Shown one piece after another: positions 28,046 through 41,758 of a stretch of 64,000 nt of DNA. The notes beneath the pieces are model-generated. The model saw only the letters and a program-made list of their open reading frames with translations. It was not told the DNA's origin and searched no databases. Source of the stretch: Camarhynchus parvulus. Its lineage: Eukaryota > Chordata > Aves > Passeriformes > Thraupidae. Position 1 is the stretch's first letter. Every line of letters starts with the position of its first letter. The position numbers were made by a program, and so were the translations under genes. The DNA is taken from contig NC_044573.1 in NCBI RefSeq assembly GCF_901933205.1, forward strand, positions 63,541,993 through 63,605,992, in the 5' to 3' direction.

Positions 28046-31000
28046 AGTAGCCTCTCTGGTTTTTGCAGAATTTTCACAGTTCACTGAAGATTCTCCTTCA
28101 CTGACAGAACAGCAGGAGCAAGTTGATGATTAAAACTGAAAGATTCTGTTTCAATGCAGAAGAAAAGATAACAAACAGTGTCTCAGAAAATAGATATGTT
28201 CTATTCAAAGGGATCTCATAACAGAAAGACTAGTAAGAAAACAAATTCTAAGAAGTGTTTTCATCTTTCTTTTTGTTTTTTTATGGGGGAGGAATTCAAG
28301 ATTAAAGTCATTCAGCACTGCCCTCCTCACACCCAGAAGAGGGCAAGAGCACAAAACAAAGCACAACACCGAATAAGTTGGATAAATTCCTAGGCAGCAG
28401 CACCCACAAAAATTCCTTCAGCAGGTTTCAAAGTTAGAGTGATTATTTACAAGATAGGATGGATGAAAAATCACAGCAACATGGTGTCACAGCTTTGTAC
28501 ATGGAATGCTCAGGGAGGGTACACAAATGGAACGTGCAGGAAAGCCCTCTCCCTTAGTGTACCTATAGGATTCTGAGTATGAGAACTGTTTACCTTGGAG
28601 TGTTTCATGCCTGGAAAGGCAGTAGCCATTGATCATCATTTCTCAATAGATAAGACTGAAAACTCGTGGCAGTGCCACACCGGAAATGGGATTTGCCATG
28701 ACCAGTGGCATTCGCAGTATGCTGGCTTATACAAATAACTCCTGTGTCTTTAGGTAGGCCTCCTGTACCCAGCTTTCTGTCCTACACTGAATAACAGAAC
28801 ACTGAACTTTTAAACTGATCAATATAATCATGGCCTACAAAACCAGTAATTTCTGTCTCATCCTTCATTTTATCCCTCAAGACAATTTGTCAGAGATAGA
28901 TGCACAATATGAATAAATTATAAATCCTTGTTTTACACAAATGCCCTAATCACCAGTCTAGGAGGATGTCTGTAAGTAAAGACTCAGTCCATTATTCCTG
29001 GTCAAGTCACACAGCGTAAAATAAGTGGAAATCAAGATTAAATGAGCCAGAAGAAGAGCATAAAAGACTGCAACTCTACATTGACTGTAAGCTACAGTTC
29101 CCGTCTACTGGGGGAAGGGATTAATTGTCTTCCTCTTCTCCACTAATTGTTTAATTTCAATTCAGAAAATCCTCAAAACAAAGACCAGAGCTTAGACCAT
29201 GACCTTGCAAGTAAGTGACCTCATAGCTACACATACTAGACAGCAGCTGAGTTTGTTTTTTCAATCAGATTCAGCTGATTCCCTTTTTCTAGAAGAGATG
29301 ATGGCTACTCCTACACAGAAAGGTAAATAATGCCAGAGCCTATTCTCTATATCAGCTGTTTCAGACCCATCACATCTACAGCAAAAGATTACAGCCAAAA
29401 ACTGGAAACCTATACATTTCTAGCTCAACCTTTTTATATTATAGCCCTTTAGTCACAGACTGTTGAACAAATCTCAGACTAAGTGGATTGAGCCACACTT
29501 AGACTTCTCTGAAAAGCTGAGGAAGTGAGGGTATCTCACTGAAGCTCACAGCTCAACAGGAGGCACCATGAATGGGTTCTACTAAAATCCCTGAAGCAGA
29601 CAACAGAGCTGCTATTGAGGTACACTGGCAATATTTGAATACTGTATTATCTATAAACCTAATCTTAATCATCCTCATAATCACTGTGTCCTACTTCTTG
29701 TGCCTGGCAAGAACCTTCTCTCAGGTACTCTGCTACTGCTGGTATGGGCACAATTTGTGGTTCCTGTTCACTCACTTCTCTGCCAGTCATATACGCAGCA
29801 ATACAGAGCAGTGTAGCAGGCACACAGTTCTGAGCTGCTGGAGGACTGAATTCCAGAAAAGTGGTGACATTGCAAAGGTTCCTTATTAACTCATTTCTGG
29901 GGTTCTTGTCTCCTTTTGGAGTGATTAGAAGTACACCTGGTTTGCCTGCTATCATCAACAGAATTACTTAGTTTTGCATTGCATCTCCTGATGCATTTTT
30001 CCTCTGGCCAGTTAGCTGTTCCGAGCCTACTGCTACAAGAAAAAGATTAAAGCAAAACATTAAATATATAAATGTGCTTGTTGGGAAACAATTGAAGAAG
30101 GCAGGGCAGGCTCTGAAAATAGGATTCCCTGATGGCTGCAACTAAAACTGTAAAACTCTCACTACATGAAAGCTCATCAAAGGGGATTCAGGAGCAGCAT
30201 CTCAGTGGTACACTCTCAACCCACATGTTATTTGCTATTTTGCATCACTCCTCACAAGTGGGCTTCAACACTGAAAGACAAATGGACAAATGTCCAGGAG
30301 AGAAGATTGATGTGGTGGAATTCACCCTCAGTCCAAGAATCTAGCACACACACTTTCAACCGCAATGATTTCCCCTCAAGGACACAGCTGGCCAAGGATC
30401 ACAGGAACAAGCCCCTGCATCAATACCCCATAGGGAGCATGAGCCTTGCAGCACTGTGTGTATGTGCTTGTAGTCATCTCCAATTCTTACCAACACCAGT
30501 AAAGCACATTTGGACTTTCTACAGTGGTGCCATTTAGCTTTGATTTTGAGCCAAAAAAAAAAATAATGAGGAAAACAACAATAGAAAGCCCAATTTATCT
30601 TTAAAACTTCTACCTCAGAGAGTCATTTTCAACTTTGTCAGGTCATTCACCCCCTCCACCCCCCAATTAGCTATTATAAATTCCCATCAGCAATCTTTTT
30701 GAAGGAGGAAGTGTTTGATTTTGATGAAGATGCAAGCAATTAAAATAAAATAAAGTCAGGGTACAGAAAAAATGGTCAGATGCTACCTCAGCCTTAAACA
30801 CAAGAAGGAGAGAGGTTTTTCAGAAAACAAAGCAGGCAACCTCTGTGTTTTTATAACCTGTTTTGGCACTTCTGAAGTACACCCTCTCTGCAAGGTGCCA
30901 GCTCAGTGCAGTCACTTCCCTATCAATCTGTCTGCCGCATCTCTGCAAAGGTCAAGTGGGATGAGGGCCTTTTCCAGTGCTCTTTCAAATCACTTCACTC

Positions 31001-32939
31001 CTTCCCAGAAAGGGCGAAAACTCTCAGGTGACACACTAATTAATTCAGTCTTTTCGGCTGTGAAGAGCTGTGACATTTATAATTTATTCTGAAAGAAATA
31101 TAATATAATTCTATTGAAGACATCCCCACATCCCTCACCAAAATCTTGTCTGGCACTGTTTCATTCAGACAACACAGCAAATGTATCAGGTTTACACTTT
31201 GTACATACCTGTATTCTGTGCTTGCCTGTTTAAAGGTGGCTTCAGTGCTACCACATACAATCACATGCATTTATATGAGATAAATTAAATTACAGTATTT
31301 CACAACAGTGTCTACAAACTCTTAAGCAGAACCATTGCAAACTCTTACTTAAGGACTACTACTGAAATAATTTCCAAACAGCTAGGTTTTTGATTTCTGT
31401 TGTTTCAAAAACAGTACAGTTACATATTTCAGTCAGTCATGGTAGAAGTTCAGTTTATTTTATATTAAAAAAAAAAAATGTGTGTAGTCAGAAAAGTGAA
31501 ATTTTCCTTGAGGAAATGTCAAGGCGATCCTTGCAAACAAGAGATGTATATAAGAATATAATCACTGCAGAGAGTGAAATTTAGGGAAACTTTCAATGCA
31601 CTATATATTTAGAATAATTTCTGACAAGTGCCCAGATCTCAGACTAAATGAAAACAATCAAAATGCAGATTATTTTTTGTTGTGTTCAAAAGTGCCTTTG
31701 CTTTCTTAGATGCAGTCAACAGGTCTCACTATCTCCCAGGCAGGGCAGGACCCTCATAATGGCTTTAGATGGACAAGGTTGAGTCAATATTAAAACAGGT
31801 CTAGTTCAGATGCAGTCTGTCCTTTGGACAAGGGGATTCCCGTACACAATCTTCCTTCTGTCACAGCAGCAAGCAGAGCAATTCTTCAGCTGAAGGACCC
31901 TTACCCCTGTGCCAAGGCAGAGCAGAGCCATTTACCATGCAGCTCCTCGCAGGAGGGCCATGACAGCTGTATGGATGCTGGTGCAGGCAGCTCCTGAGTC
32001 TAAATCTCCTTGGTAATAAATAGCTCTTACATTTTCAGTAGCTCAGGATGTCCTAGGTCCTTTGGAGAAATAACAACCCTTTAATACTAATGACATTTAA
32101 GAATCAGAGTGATTTACTGTAGCTTTTCAGCAAACTGTTCTGCTTATATTTCTAAAAGACTATGTCCTTCCCAGTCTTATGTTTCAAAGTCATCAGCTCT
32201 TGTCCTTTGCTGTCCCCACAGCCATATCAAATAATTTATTTTAACAGCAGATCAAGCATCAGTCAAGGCCCTGTTGCCTCTTCTGGGAAGTTATTTCAGA
32301 AGTTGAATGCTGAATGTGGTGGTGTATAGCTTTATGCAATGTTTACTAATCTTATAGGTAGAAGTTCTGAGCCCAATATCTTATCCTATACCTTAAATAG
32401 GCTTTCTTCTATCATAAAGCTTTGATGGACTTTGATGTGCTTCAAACTGTTAAACATTTTGGTTTTCAGTCTAATCTTCCTAAACTAAGTCAAGTCCTTT
32501 ATAGAAAAGCTCTCAAATCCCTCAATGCCTGATTAATTTATTTAGGTTTGAACTCGTATTTCCTGATAATGGCCACTGGAAGGGTCTGTCATCTTAGAAC
32601 CATATCTGCCTTTGCCATGACTGCATCAGCGCTGGTAGCCTCGTCAGGTGAAAATCAGCTCATGCATCCTCATTTGATCTGTTTTGTCCCTTAAAAATTC
32701 TTATTGTTCCCAACTTTTTACATAGCAATGCACAAAACAGTTTCACTGCTATAACTACTGTCTTAATTGTTTCTCATCTATAATCTTCCTGCACTAGGCA
32801 GCATTTCCCAAGTTTTCTCAGAATTCTATAGCTAGAATAAGTGAAAACACTTTGAAGAGCCCCAGAAATCCATGCTTGCAATAGTACACTGATAGCACCC
32901 TTTCATTTCTAAATTTTGCCTTGGAAAAGGATCTTTCAA
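28046..32939. other. Gene-poor intergenic stretch
   Basis: No gene or repeat family was recognised. Two open frames of 105 codons (plus, 29572-29889) and 97 codons (minus, 29665-29958) overlap each other, so at most one could be real, and neither is recognised. There is an A run near 30552-30562. A GC-richer part around 31860-32020 has no evident identity. Confidence 0.5.
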
Positions 32940-33200
32940 AGAATTCTAGAATAATTTAATTTAAAAGGGATATCTGGACATCACTTGATCCCACCTCTCA
33001 CTCAGAGCAGGGTCAGCTTGGACATTAGGTCTGACAACTCCAGCAGAATTTTGACCTTCTTCAAGGGTGGAATTTTATCTCCAGACAACTTTATCTAGTT
33101 TGACACTGCTCACTTTGAAAGAAAAAACATTTAATAACATCTAATTAGACTTTCCCTTGTTGCACTATGTGTGCTTCACCTCCACTTCTACCACTGTGCT
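32940..33200 (-). mobile_element. CR1 LINE 3'-end fragment, minus strand, old
   Basis: On the plus strand it reads as the antisense of the CR1 tail: AAAAGGGATATCTGGACATC, then GATCCCACCTCTCACTCAGAG, a CAGGGTCAGCTTGGACATTA block, and finally CTTTCCCTTGTTGCACTATG. The order matches the 3'-terminal portion of avian CR1 elements. It is strongly diverged and 5'-truncated, as is typical for CR1. The octamer tail at the left end is eroded (AATTCTAGAATAATTT). Confidence 0.8.
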
Positions 33201-35701
33201 CTTGTAGGTGTGGTCTGTCTAACACTAGTTCCACATTTTTCTACTCATTTGTGTCTTCTCAGATAATTATTCACACCCTAGAATTGTACCAAGTGATGCA
33301 GAGGACTAATAAAAAACAGCATGTCAGCCTGACACAAAGTACTGCTAGTGAATACATGTATCACATTTCATCTCATTTTCTATTTATGTGGAAGTTCCCA
33401 CATATTCTTGTTCCAGGGTTGGTTATAAAGGCTTCTACATTTTGGCAAACAGGCCTGTAGCAATATGGATTACCTTTCTTTGATTAGTAGCATATGTACT
33501 ATTTTCCTATTATTTTAGGACAGACTGTAAGCTCTTAAAATCAGATTAACTTCTATTTTCAAACATTCTTATAGAAAACTTTGATTTTAGCCTCACTTAA
33601 CTGTGTTCTAACTGTACTTCATTGCATTACTTAACTAAAAGCTAAGGCAAACTGCTGCCTCTGCTCTGCTGCCATGCCAATATCAGCTGCTGGCCTGTTT
33701 CTACTGCACAGTACCAGCACACCACCCCTCCTTCCCTTTATTTCCTGCTCCTTCAAAGCACAACAGCTACAGCAACTCTTGTCCAGCTGTCAGTCCACTT
33801 AATAGGCCACATTACTTAATTACACTTTGGGTTTAATTACTTTTACCTAATTCAGCTCTTCCCTTTCTTTTTACTCATCAGGTCTTGCAACTATTACCAA
33901 AGATAAAATACTTCCAGATGCCTCAGGCATGAAGGCTCCACCATTACATCAGCATCCAGCTCTCAAATAGTGTGTGAATTATCAACAAACCAAGCAAAAA
34001 AACCCCACAGAGATAAAATAGTATACCCTCAGAAAAGATATTTGCCTCTTCAGCAAGAACAAATTTCATCTAAACATCCTAATTTACTGCTTTCTATTCC
34101 TCAGTTGTCTCAGTAACTGCCATCTATTTGGCTTTCTAAAGCTTTCCCCTCAGCATCTAGCTCTAGCAGCAAAAGTAGGGAGTCCCATCAAGTCAGCTGC
34201 AAGGTTATTAGTTTATTCATAACACAGAACTCCCAAAAGGGAACTAAATCTGTATCAAACCCACAACTATGCAACAAACCAGCAAATTCCCTTCACCCAG
34301 AAACAAAGTAGGGGACATGGGACCAGGAAAGATGATGATGCAATGTCCTGATCATGAGCCTGCTGCTGTATGGGGGAGCCTGTCATGCATCCCTACACTT
34401 GATCATCACAGCTGGAGCAGGACAATAAACAAAACACCCTGTGCTGATTACATGGCAGTGGTCAGGAATGCTGAGGAGTCAGATTTCATGTGGACACAAT
34501 TTCTAGAGAGTTTCTATCAGTTTTCTTCTTCCTGGCCCCTGAAAACCTGGGACTATAAAACCAAATTGGCACATTTTGGTTCTCTTGCTTTTTGAACTCC
34601 CCTTGTTCACCAGCTCCATGGCAAAACCTGTTTATATTCCCAAGGACATTAAACCAAGTGCCTTAACACTCAATAAAAAGGTCTCACCATTACTTATGCT
34701 ACAGAATTTCACAGCTGCCTTTTAGCTCCACCCTTCTCTAGTACTTTTCCCAACTCCTAACTGTTTACTCAAACTTATGTTTTCTCCCCAGACCACTGGG
34801 ACAATTTTGAGAGCTCATGCTACTTTCCCCTCCTAATCTTGCAATTTAGATGACCCTTAAGGACTTTTTATTTCCCTCCTCTCCTCCCTTCTTTACCTTG
34901 GTTAAGTGTTGGAGGAATGGGAGCAACCTCATCTCTTTATCAAATGAGCTGGTAATATTTTATTCCCTCTTTCTCTCCTTTGTCATGTACATTGTCAACT
35001 GCACCAGATCATAAAAGGAGTAAAGGAGAGTTTTTGCTTGATTTATGTAAAATAAGAGTCATAGATCTCTCCTTAAGATAGGATTTTTTTCCCACTCAAA
35101 TGTCAGAACACGTGGCCAAAACCTAAAGCTTAAATCCAAGTGAAGCTGGAGTTCTAAACCATACATACTGAGTTTATGGCAGATACAGTATCTTGAACCA
35201 AGCTACAAGCTAAACCTTTATGGTCTCTCAGAAAGTTTGTAACTTAGACTTTGTAGTACAGAATTAGAGGAAACAACACCATTTATTCACTTAGAAGTTT
35301 AATACAGAATGTAAGGTATTGTCTCCTGTTTTTTCTTTTATTGCTATTATTGTTGTTGCTGGGCACTCTGAAGTATACCAATAGTTTAAGAAACAGACAA
35401 GCTAAAGTTACTTTCACTATTTGTTTAGGTTACACTCTTCACTAGTGCAATCTGGCAAAAACACATCTTGATCTATTCTTTTTTCAAGATATGATCTGAA
35501 TGCATTACGATAAAAATTTAAGTTTATTCACCTAGTTTTGCAGAAGATAATTTTTGTATCTATGAATTATAAATGTCCTCATCAAGAGATAAATTACATA
35601 GGACATAGTAAGAGCTTTTAAAGTACACTAAGTAAAAAAAAAACTTTTAACATTTTCATTAACAGAATTATCAAGCTGGTAATAAATTTGTCACCTGGGT
35701 A
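33201..35701. other. Intergenic stretch
   Basis: No gene or classified repeat was seen. Around 34400-34600 an AATAAA and a downstream CTATAAAACC box occur in GC-richer sequence. This could be part of an unrecognised LTR, but I find no termini for it. Confidence 0.45.
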
Positions 35702-35706
35702 TTACT

Positions 35707-36051
35707 TGTGGATGAGAGACAGAAATGGATAGTTTCCCATGCATCATTCTGGGAAAAGCTGTGAAAAGCTCAGAGAAAAGAATTATAAACAATTCTTAGC
35801 TTAAGTTGCTGCACCTGCTGCTTGTGAACATGTGGAACATGTTATGGAGATATGTTTACCAAAGGGTGGTTTCTTAATTAGCCAATCATGTGAAATGTAT
35901 TGATTAAATCACCAATCAGGTCCACCTGTGTTGGACAAGGATATAAAAGAAGACATCTCAATAAACATGAAGCTTTTTGCCCTTATTGCCTTCTGAGAAT
36001 GTATGGAGTGTGTCGCACATTATCTATGTCATTTCTGACTCAACAGTGACA
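35707..36051 (+). mobile_element. Intact solo LTR, ERVL-like, 345 bp, plus strand
   Basis: It begins TGTGGATGAGAGACAG, ends CAACAGTGACA, and is flanked by a perfect 5-bp target-site duplication TTACT (35702-35706 and 36052-36056). Two CCAAT boxes (35882-35886, 35912-35916) precede TATAAAA (35942-35948), and AATAAA lies at 35960-35965, giving a short but complete U3-R layout. The duplication length suggests class III. No internal sequence flanks it. It shares a block with the LTR at 44448-44874, so the two belong to related families. Confidence 0.92.
35942..35965 (+). promoter_or_regulatory. LTR TATA box and poly(A) signal
   Basis: TATAAAA at 35942-35948 and AATAAA at 35960-35965. All core promoter elements of this LTR are intact by eye, so it could still start transcription, pointing away from MAN1A1 toward the right. 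Confidence 0.6.
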
Positions 36052-37304
36052 TTACTGACTTTCTAGTGAAAAAGCTGACACCTAAATTTAAACACTAAAA
36101 AGAAGTTAAGTGATGCGCTTCAAGTCCAACAGTAAATAATGGGATAGCCCAGGCTTGATCCCATGATTCCCAGATACTGAATAAGAAACCTGAGCACTTC
36201 TGCACATGTGAGGATTGTGAAGTCCTCCCATGAGCAAGAAGTGGAGAAAATAAATCCAACCAGATGAAGTCCATTTCCCTAGTGACCAGAAACACTCCCA
36301 GATTCCCTGGAATGCCTTACTACAAAGTCTCAATCAGACAGACAATTTGTTGAAACTGGATTGACAGTGGTTACAATTTCTGACCTAGATCTCAGGTCTC
36401 TATCACAGAAATAGTTTTTTTATTATGTGAACTTTAGGATTGCTCTGTTAAGCTTTCTTTTGGAAAAGATATGCTGGCAAAATTTTAGCACTCATGTTTC
36501 ATATACACACCATCTGCATAAGTAACAATCTCCATTTGTCAGAAGAGATTAAGACATTGCTTTTGTGTGACTGCAAAAACAAGCTGGCAGTTCACTCCAT
36601 GATTTAACTATAGTAATTTGATGTACTTCATGCTGATCACTGCTATATTGTACTTTATTATATTTGTTGATACTTTAAGTACTGCAAATTGGGCAAGAGA
36701 ACATAAACTATAACATGCAGAAGCAAAACTATAATTTGAATCATCATTTATATCTTTCAGTTTGAGTGAAGTGGTTATGAAACACTTAAAATCTAGGGGT
36801 AGATCTTCCATTTCTCCATTGGCTCCAAGGAGATACAGTGATTTATGGTCCTTCAGGATCAGGCATAATACTACTTAATTTTGCTATGGTTTGTGGAGAT
36901 AGGAAAATCAGAAGATATTGTCATACTATATCCTTACGAGTACAGAGATTTTCAGCCGGTAAATGTGCTGTAATAAAGGAGTTAAAATGAATACCTGTGA
37001 AATGGAATGCAGTTCCTTTAGTGGAGTGCAGGATAAATAATTTCTTACACTAAGATCTCAGTAAAGTTGCTTGAGTAGGTTAATTTGAAAAAAAAAATAC
37101 AAGACTGTTCATGCCACAACAATTTAATACATCTACTCACTCCAGTTGTGCCATTCCCATTCTTTTATGTAATTATTTACATGTTTCTGTAATTACTTGC
37201 AGGATGTGTGGAAAACTGCATTAATGACTCTCCTACTATTTAATATGCATTATTTATTAAATCATTAAATATTTAGAAATATTAAGTCATTTTAGGGATT
37301 TTTA

Positions 37305-37375
37305 TGGGGGTTTGTTGTTGTTGTTTTGTGGTTGGTTTGTTTGGCTTTTGGGGGGTGTTTTTTTTAGCTTTTTAA
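37305..37375. repeat. G/T-rich low-complexity tract
   Basis: Runs of TTG and TTTGG type units with GGGGG and GGGGGG clusters lie on the plus strand. Low complexity; no element boundaries seen. Confidence 0.6.
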
Positions 37376-40074
37376 ATTATCTCAAATACCCCATATGCAT
37401 CTAAAGTTTTCAGAATCTTCTGGTGCCTAGAATGATTTCAGTACTGTAGAGGTAAATTTTATTAAAGTTACTTTTCTTATTTTGTTTTACACAGCAAGAT
37501 TTAATGCCTTTCTCTTCTATTCTGGGATTCACTATATATCTCAATAAGAAAACCCAATACAGTGGTGTGGGAAGAGCTATCTTACATCAGCAGCTGTCTT
37601 TCTTTTAGAGACGAAAAAAGGGGATAGTCCACTTCAGAAATGCAGATGGTCAACTCTCACTGCCAAACCAGTCAAGTTCTGTGTTAGGGCTGTAAAGTTT
37701 CTGAACAGTTTCCACTCAAAGTTTAAACAGTGGGATTGTGTCTTGAGTGTGTATAGATCAGAAACTGAACAAATTGACCAAAGGCAGAGCTGAGAAGAGT
37801 TTACTATCTATCCAGCTTGTCAGTGAACTTTACAGCCAGAAGGAGTTAAATAATTTTAACTTTTGCTTCCTCCTACTGGAACAGGAACTCAGTAATCAAA
37901 ACAGAATGATTCAGTCCATCACTGTATGTTTTGTTGCTTGCTGAGATTTGAAGGTCTTTGAAGACAGGGAAGATTCACTCATGCAAACTAGGATAATTAC
38001 TGAGTTTCAACTGCAGATGGCAGCAAACCCCCAAATATATCTGTAGTCTAACCCTGGTAAAATTTGATCCATTTACAAAGAAGAAAAAAACTTTTCTATT
38101 ATATTAGAAATAAACGAAACTATTTTAGGGAAAGAGCACATTTGCTAAATTAGAAGGTGACACAGCTCACAGGAACATGCAGAATTGTTTAGAAACATCC
38201 AAATGTCGGAGGATGATGAGAGGTGACAGCTCTCCCAGTGAAGGTGCCAATCACTTGCATAAAGTCACAGAAAAAAATGACAGAGAGCATGGGCTGTAGA
38301 TTCTCCCTGCCTTCTGTCAGGCCCTCTGGCAGTCCCTGCAGCTCTGCAGTCAGCAGGAGGAAGAAAGTCTGGTAGAACAGGACACTTGCATGTCCTTGCC
38401 TAATTATTTAATTCAAAACAATTGGAGGACATCTACTGAGGACACTGTTATTGAGATAAATAATAATCAAAATGGAGCCTGCAAAATTCCGGCCAGAAGA
38501 CCGCGTCAACATCTGTACACTGGGAGACAATCCACATCTGGCTTCACAGGGGAAACAGATGGTGTGACACAGTGCATGGGCCACAGTGAGGGATGGGCTT
38601 GTGAGGAAATCACTGAGTAGGGGAGGTGCTACACGTGCCACTGGCAGGACCCTTGGAACTGAGCAGGGTGATAATCTGAATATGTCTAAACCTAGATGCT
38701 TAGTGGGTACATTAGTGAAAAGGTGGTCTTGAAGAACAAGGAAAAGCTTTACCCCAGGATACAGCCTAAATGGTGCCTCCATAGTGTGTTTGAGCGTATA
38801 TATGAAATTGTTTCATAGCCTTGGGCTACGAGGACATGCTTGTCTCATTGGTTCAACATCTGCCTTTTTGTTTCTGTACTTCTCTGAGACAATTTACAGT
38901 AGTAGAGATGCAACATTCAGTCCATCACTGAAACAAAAGAGCACTGAGACAATGTAGCTGTAAACACTAATCAAATCAAGTCTCATATTTTAACCCACAT
39001 GAAGGGAATTTCAGACTCATTTTTATTATCCTCTCATACAGGGGGAGCCCTGGGTTCACGCATCACTGAAAGGCAGACCAACAACTTCTATTTGCCCATG
39101 CTGTTCAATATAGTTTTTTTCATATTCAGACAGGCCTATAAAGATTTGTGGCATATATCCACTCTCTCCTAAACCATTAGGTACTAGTTATAGGTAACTA
39201 TTAGCAAAGTTAATTGTTGTAGGTTAATTGCTCATGTTTCTTTATTGTCTTTTCCATTCCCTTTTACCTCAGCTCCTTCTTTTTCCCTCTTATGTACACA
39301 TCTATCATTTTCCCTAGCACAGTGGATATTTCTATTTAAACTTCCTTTAGGCTTATTTCCTTTTCTTTCCTGATGGCCAGGAGATCACAGGAGCCTTAAT
39401 GTGCCTTACTCATGATGCAAAGCAAAATCAAAATGCAATTTCTGCACTGAAAATCCAGTTTGATTTCAGAAATCATACAACAGAGCTTTAAATCCATCAG
39501 CTGAGAAACAGGCCTATGGCCTGATTCTCACCATTTATGCATGGTTTCTTTGTAGCTTCCTCAGTACCAAATACATCCTGTTAAGTATAAGATGATAACA
39601 GGTGGAAAAAAAATATTGAAGTCAATCCCAGAATTGCTGCTGAAGTTAGTGCAGTAAGGATTTCATACTAAATCTGAAACCCAGTGACACTCTGAGTTCT
39701 GGTGCAACAGCTTATGTTTTGCTTCCCAAAAAAAAAAAACAACCAAAACATGAATGCTGTTAGAAACTCAGCACGACTTTGAAGCTGATGCTTCCCAAAA
39801 AATTCTTTCTGCTTTTAATCCACTTTTTCTTGCTATCTTGCCTCAGTGTGACTCCTGAGGACAGAGTCCAGCAGGAACTGAGACTTGGGAGCTCTGCCTG
39901 ACTATGTCAGTGCTGCTGCTGTAACAGGAGGAGGATGAAAGACAAGAGTAGCCAGATCTTTTGAGTGGCTGTTGGGAGTGATGGGAAGAACCATTCAAGA
40001 AGTTTTCCTCTGGAAATGTCAGGGTCCTGTGGGAACCATAGGCTATAATGGACCTGAGCAGCTACACCTAAGAC

Positions 40075-40490
40075 CTTCCTTCACTCATGCCCATGGCAAC
40101 ACCTGCCTGGGCTGTGTGGATGCAGTGCCAATCTCCCACCTCTGACCCTGCCACCTGGATGTCCATGGACTCATCTTTTCCTGGATGGCCCCTGTGGTCA
40201 TATGTTACATCTTGTTCCCAGTCTCTGTCCCTGTCCCTTGTATGAACTTCAAATCCTTCATCACAGCATTGTCTCAGTCCTGCCCCCAGCCCATTCTGCT
40301 TTAGCTCCTGATGGGAGCTCCTGGATTGTCCCTGGCCCTGATTCTTCACTATCTATCTCAGGGGCTGTCATTGAACCCTGTGAAGTCCCCCAGACCTGCC
40401 CACTATGGTCAAACACACCCACCCATGAGGGCATAGCTAGCACTGGGGTAACCCTCAGGACACAGCTCATCCTCCCATAGGGAGCAAGCA
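40075..40490. other. GC-rich block, unclassified
   Basis: About 400 bp is clearly richer in C and G than its neighbours, with many CCTGCC, CCTGTGG and GTCCCTG-type units on the plus strand. Open frames of 92-93 codons occur on both strands because stops are rare in such sequence. It may be an insertion from an avian repeat that I do not recognise. No protein domain is visible. Confidence 0.4.
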
Positions 40491-41758
40491 GCTCTCATTG
40501 AGCCTAGACAAGAAAAAAACAAAACAAACCAAAAAACAGGAAAACTATTTCTATTTGATTTTGCAAAGCTAGCATTGCTGCTTCCTTAACAGCTTTCCAA
40601 AGAAAGGCAAGGAGACCTTACTCCTCACATTAGAGTTGTGGAACTGCTGCAAGGAAAGACTCATGGCAAGCGGAAATGAGAACTAAGAAGCTCTGAAATT
40701 CATTAGCATCTTTGCAGGTAATGTAGACTTCTGGCATCACTGCTTGACATGGCACACTCAAGGAAAAACCCAATCTGCATCTTGAACATCTTTAAGGTTC
40801 ACTTGGGGAAATCTGATTTTATTTCCATCTGCATGGGGGACTCTGCATGGAGTTGAACAAATTGATAGAACAAAAAAAGTGACAGGTCCTTTCACTTCTG
40901 GACAGTACTGAGAGACTGCAGTTTCTTGAGGATCACCAACACTAATGTCTCTACACTGAACTTGCACTATCTTGTTTTACATCCTGTAATAATTCTGAAA
41001 GTTACAGGCTTGAACTTATTCAGTAAACACAAAGGCTTTTGTATGGAAGGAAAAGCACAGCTTTTGTCAAATCTTTCCATTAAATGCTGGCAATCTTCAG
41101 ATATGTATTTTTCCCTCAGTATATAATGCAACACTTTTTTCTTTTTTTTAAAATTTCTTTCCTTTTCTTTCCTGGTATGTGTTTTAGCACCAGTGACCTT
41201 TTTCATTTCTCTAAATATTGCCTCCCAACTGCTAGGTGCCAGTGTATGTGGCTTTTTGGGTGCAGGATCCTTCCAGAGGCTATTCATTAGGCTGATGTGA
41301 TTTACATTCTGAAAAGCAACTCTAAAATGTATTCTGCTTAGAATACCTTTCCCTAAGTTGAATAAAGGTGAGCAGATGCAATGCAAATGCATATCACAAC
41401 ATTCCCTAGGAAAACTGAACAAAACCAGAATAAAATCTGCATAAAACTGAGTAGAGCTGATGCAAGGTTTTTTGCTGCCCTAGGCAGATAAAAATTGCTG
41501 TCCTCTTTCCTTATCAGTACTCGCTCTCTTTCAGATTTTTCCACCCTGCCCTGTGCAGCTGTTACCTCTTTGGGCTCTGACAGATGCCCCCTGGCAAATC
41601 TTGCCGGCAGAGCCAAAGCCTCTGCACTGCATTGTCCCTGTGCCAAGGTGTGCTGCTCCAGTAGCAGCAGTGGGAAAAGAGAATGAGGGTCCATGTTTGT
41701 AGTGCCCTGACCAGGAGCCTAAGCTATTTCATGAATTTCATTTCAAGCAGTGGGCACC

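Larger units (their letters stand above)
36057..41752. other. Gene-poor intergenic stretch
   Basis: It contains a G/T-rich low-complexity run at about 37305-37375 and a GC-rich block at about 40075-40490, each described separately. The rest is AT-rich with no recognised gene or repeat. A small CpG-bearing patch near 38485-38510 (CCGGCCAGAAGACCGCGTC) is unidentified. Confidence 0.5.

Noticed and set aside
29572..29958. Overlapping open frames of 105 (plus) and 97 (minus) codons. The minus one has a protein-like look, with PKGDKNPRNEL and an acidic end.
   Set aside because: They are antisense to each other, there is no recognised domain, no splice or promoter context, and the minus frame meets a stop just upstream. 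I could not assign it to any family.
38485..38640. CpG-bearing patch CCGGCCAGAAGACCGCGTC as a promoter or transposon end
   Set aside because: Too short for a CpG island, with no inverted ends or TATA box; the 124-codon frame on the other strand has no family signature.
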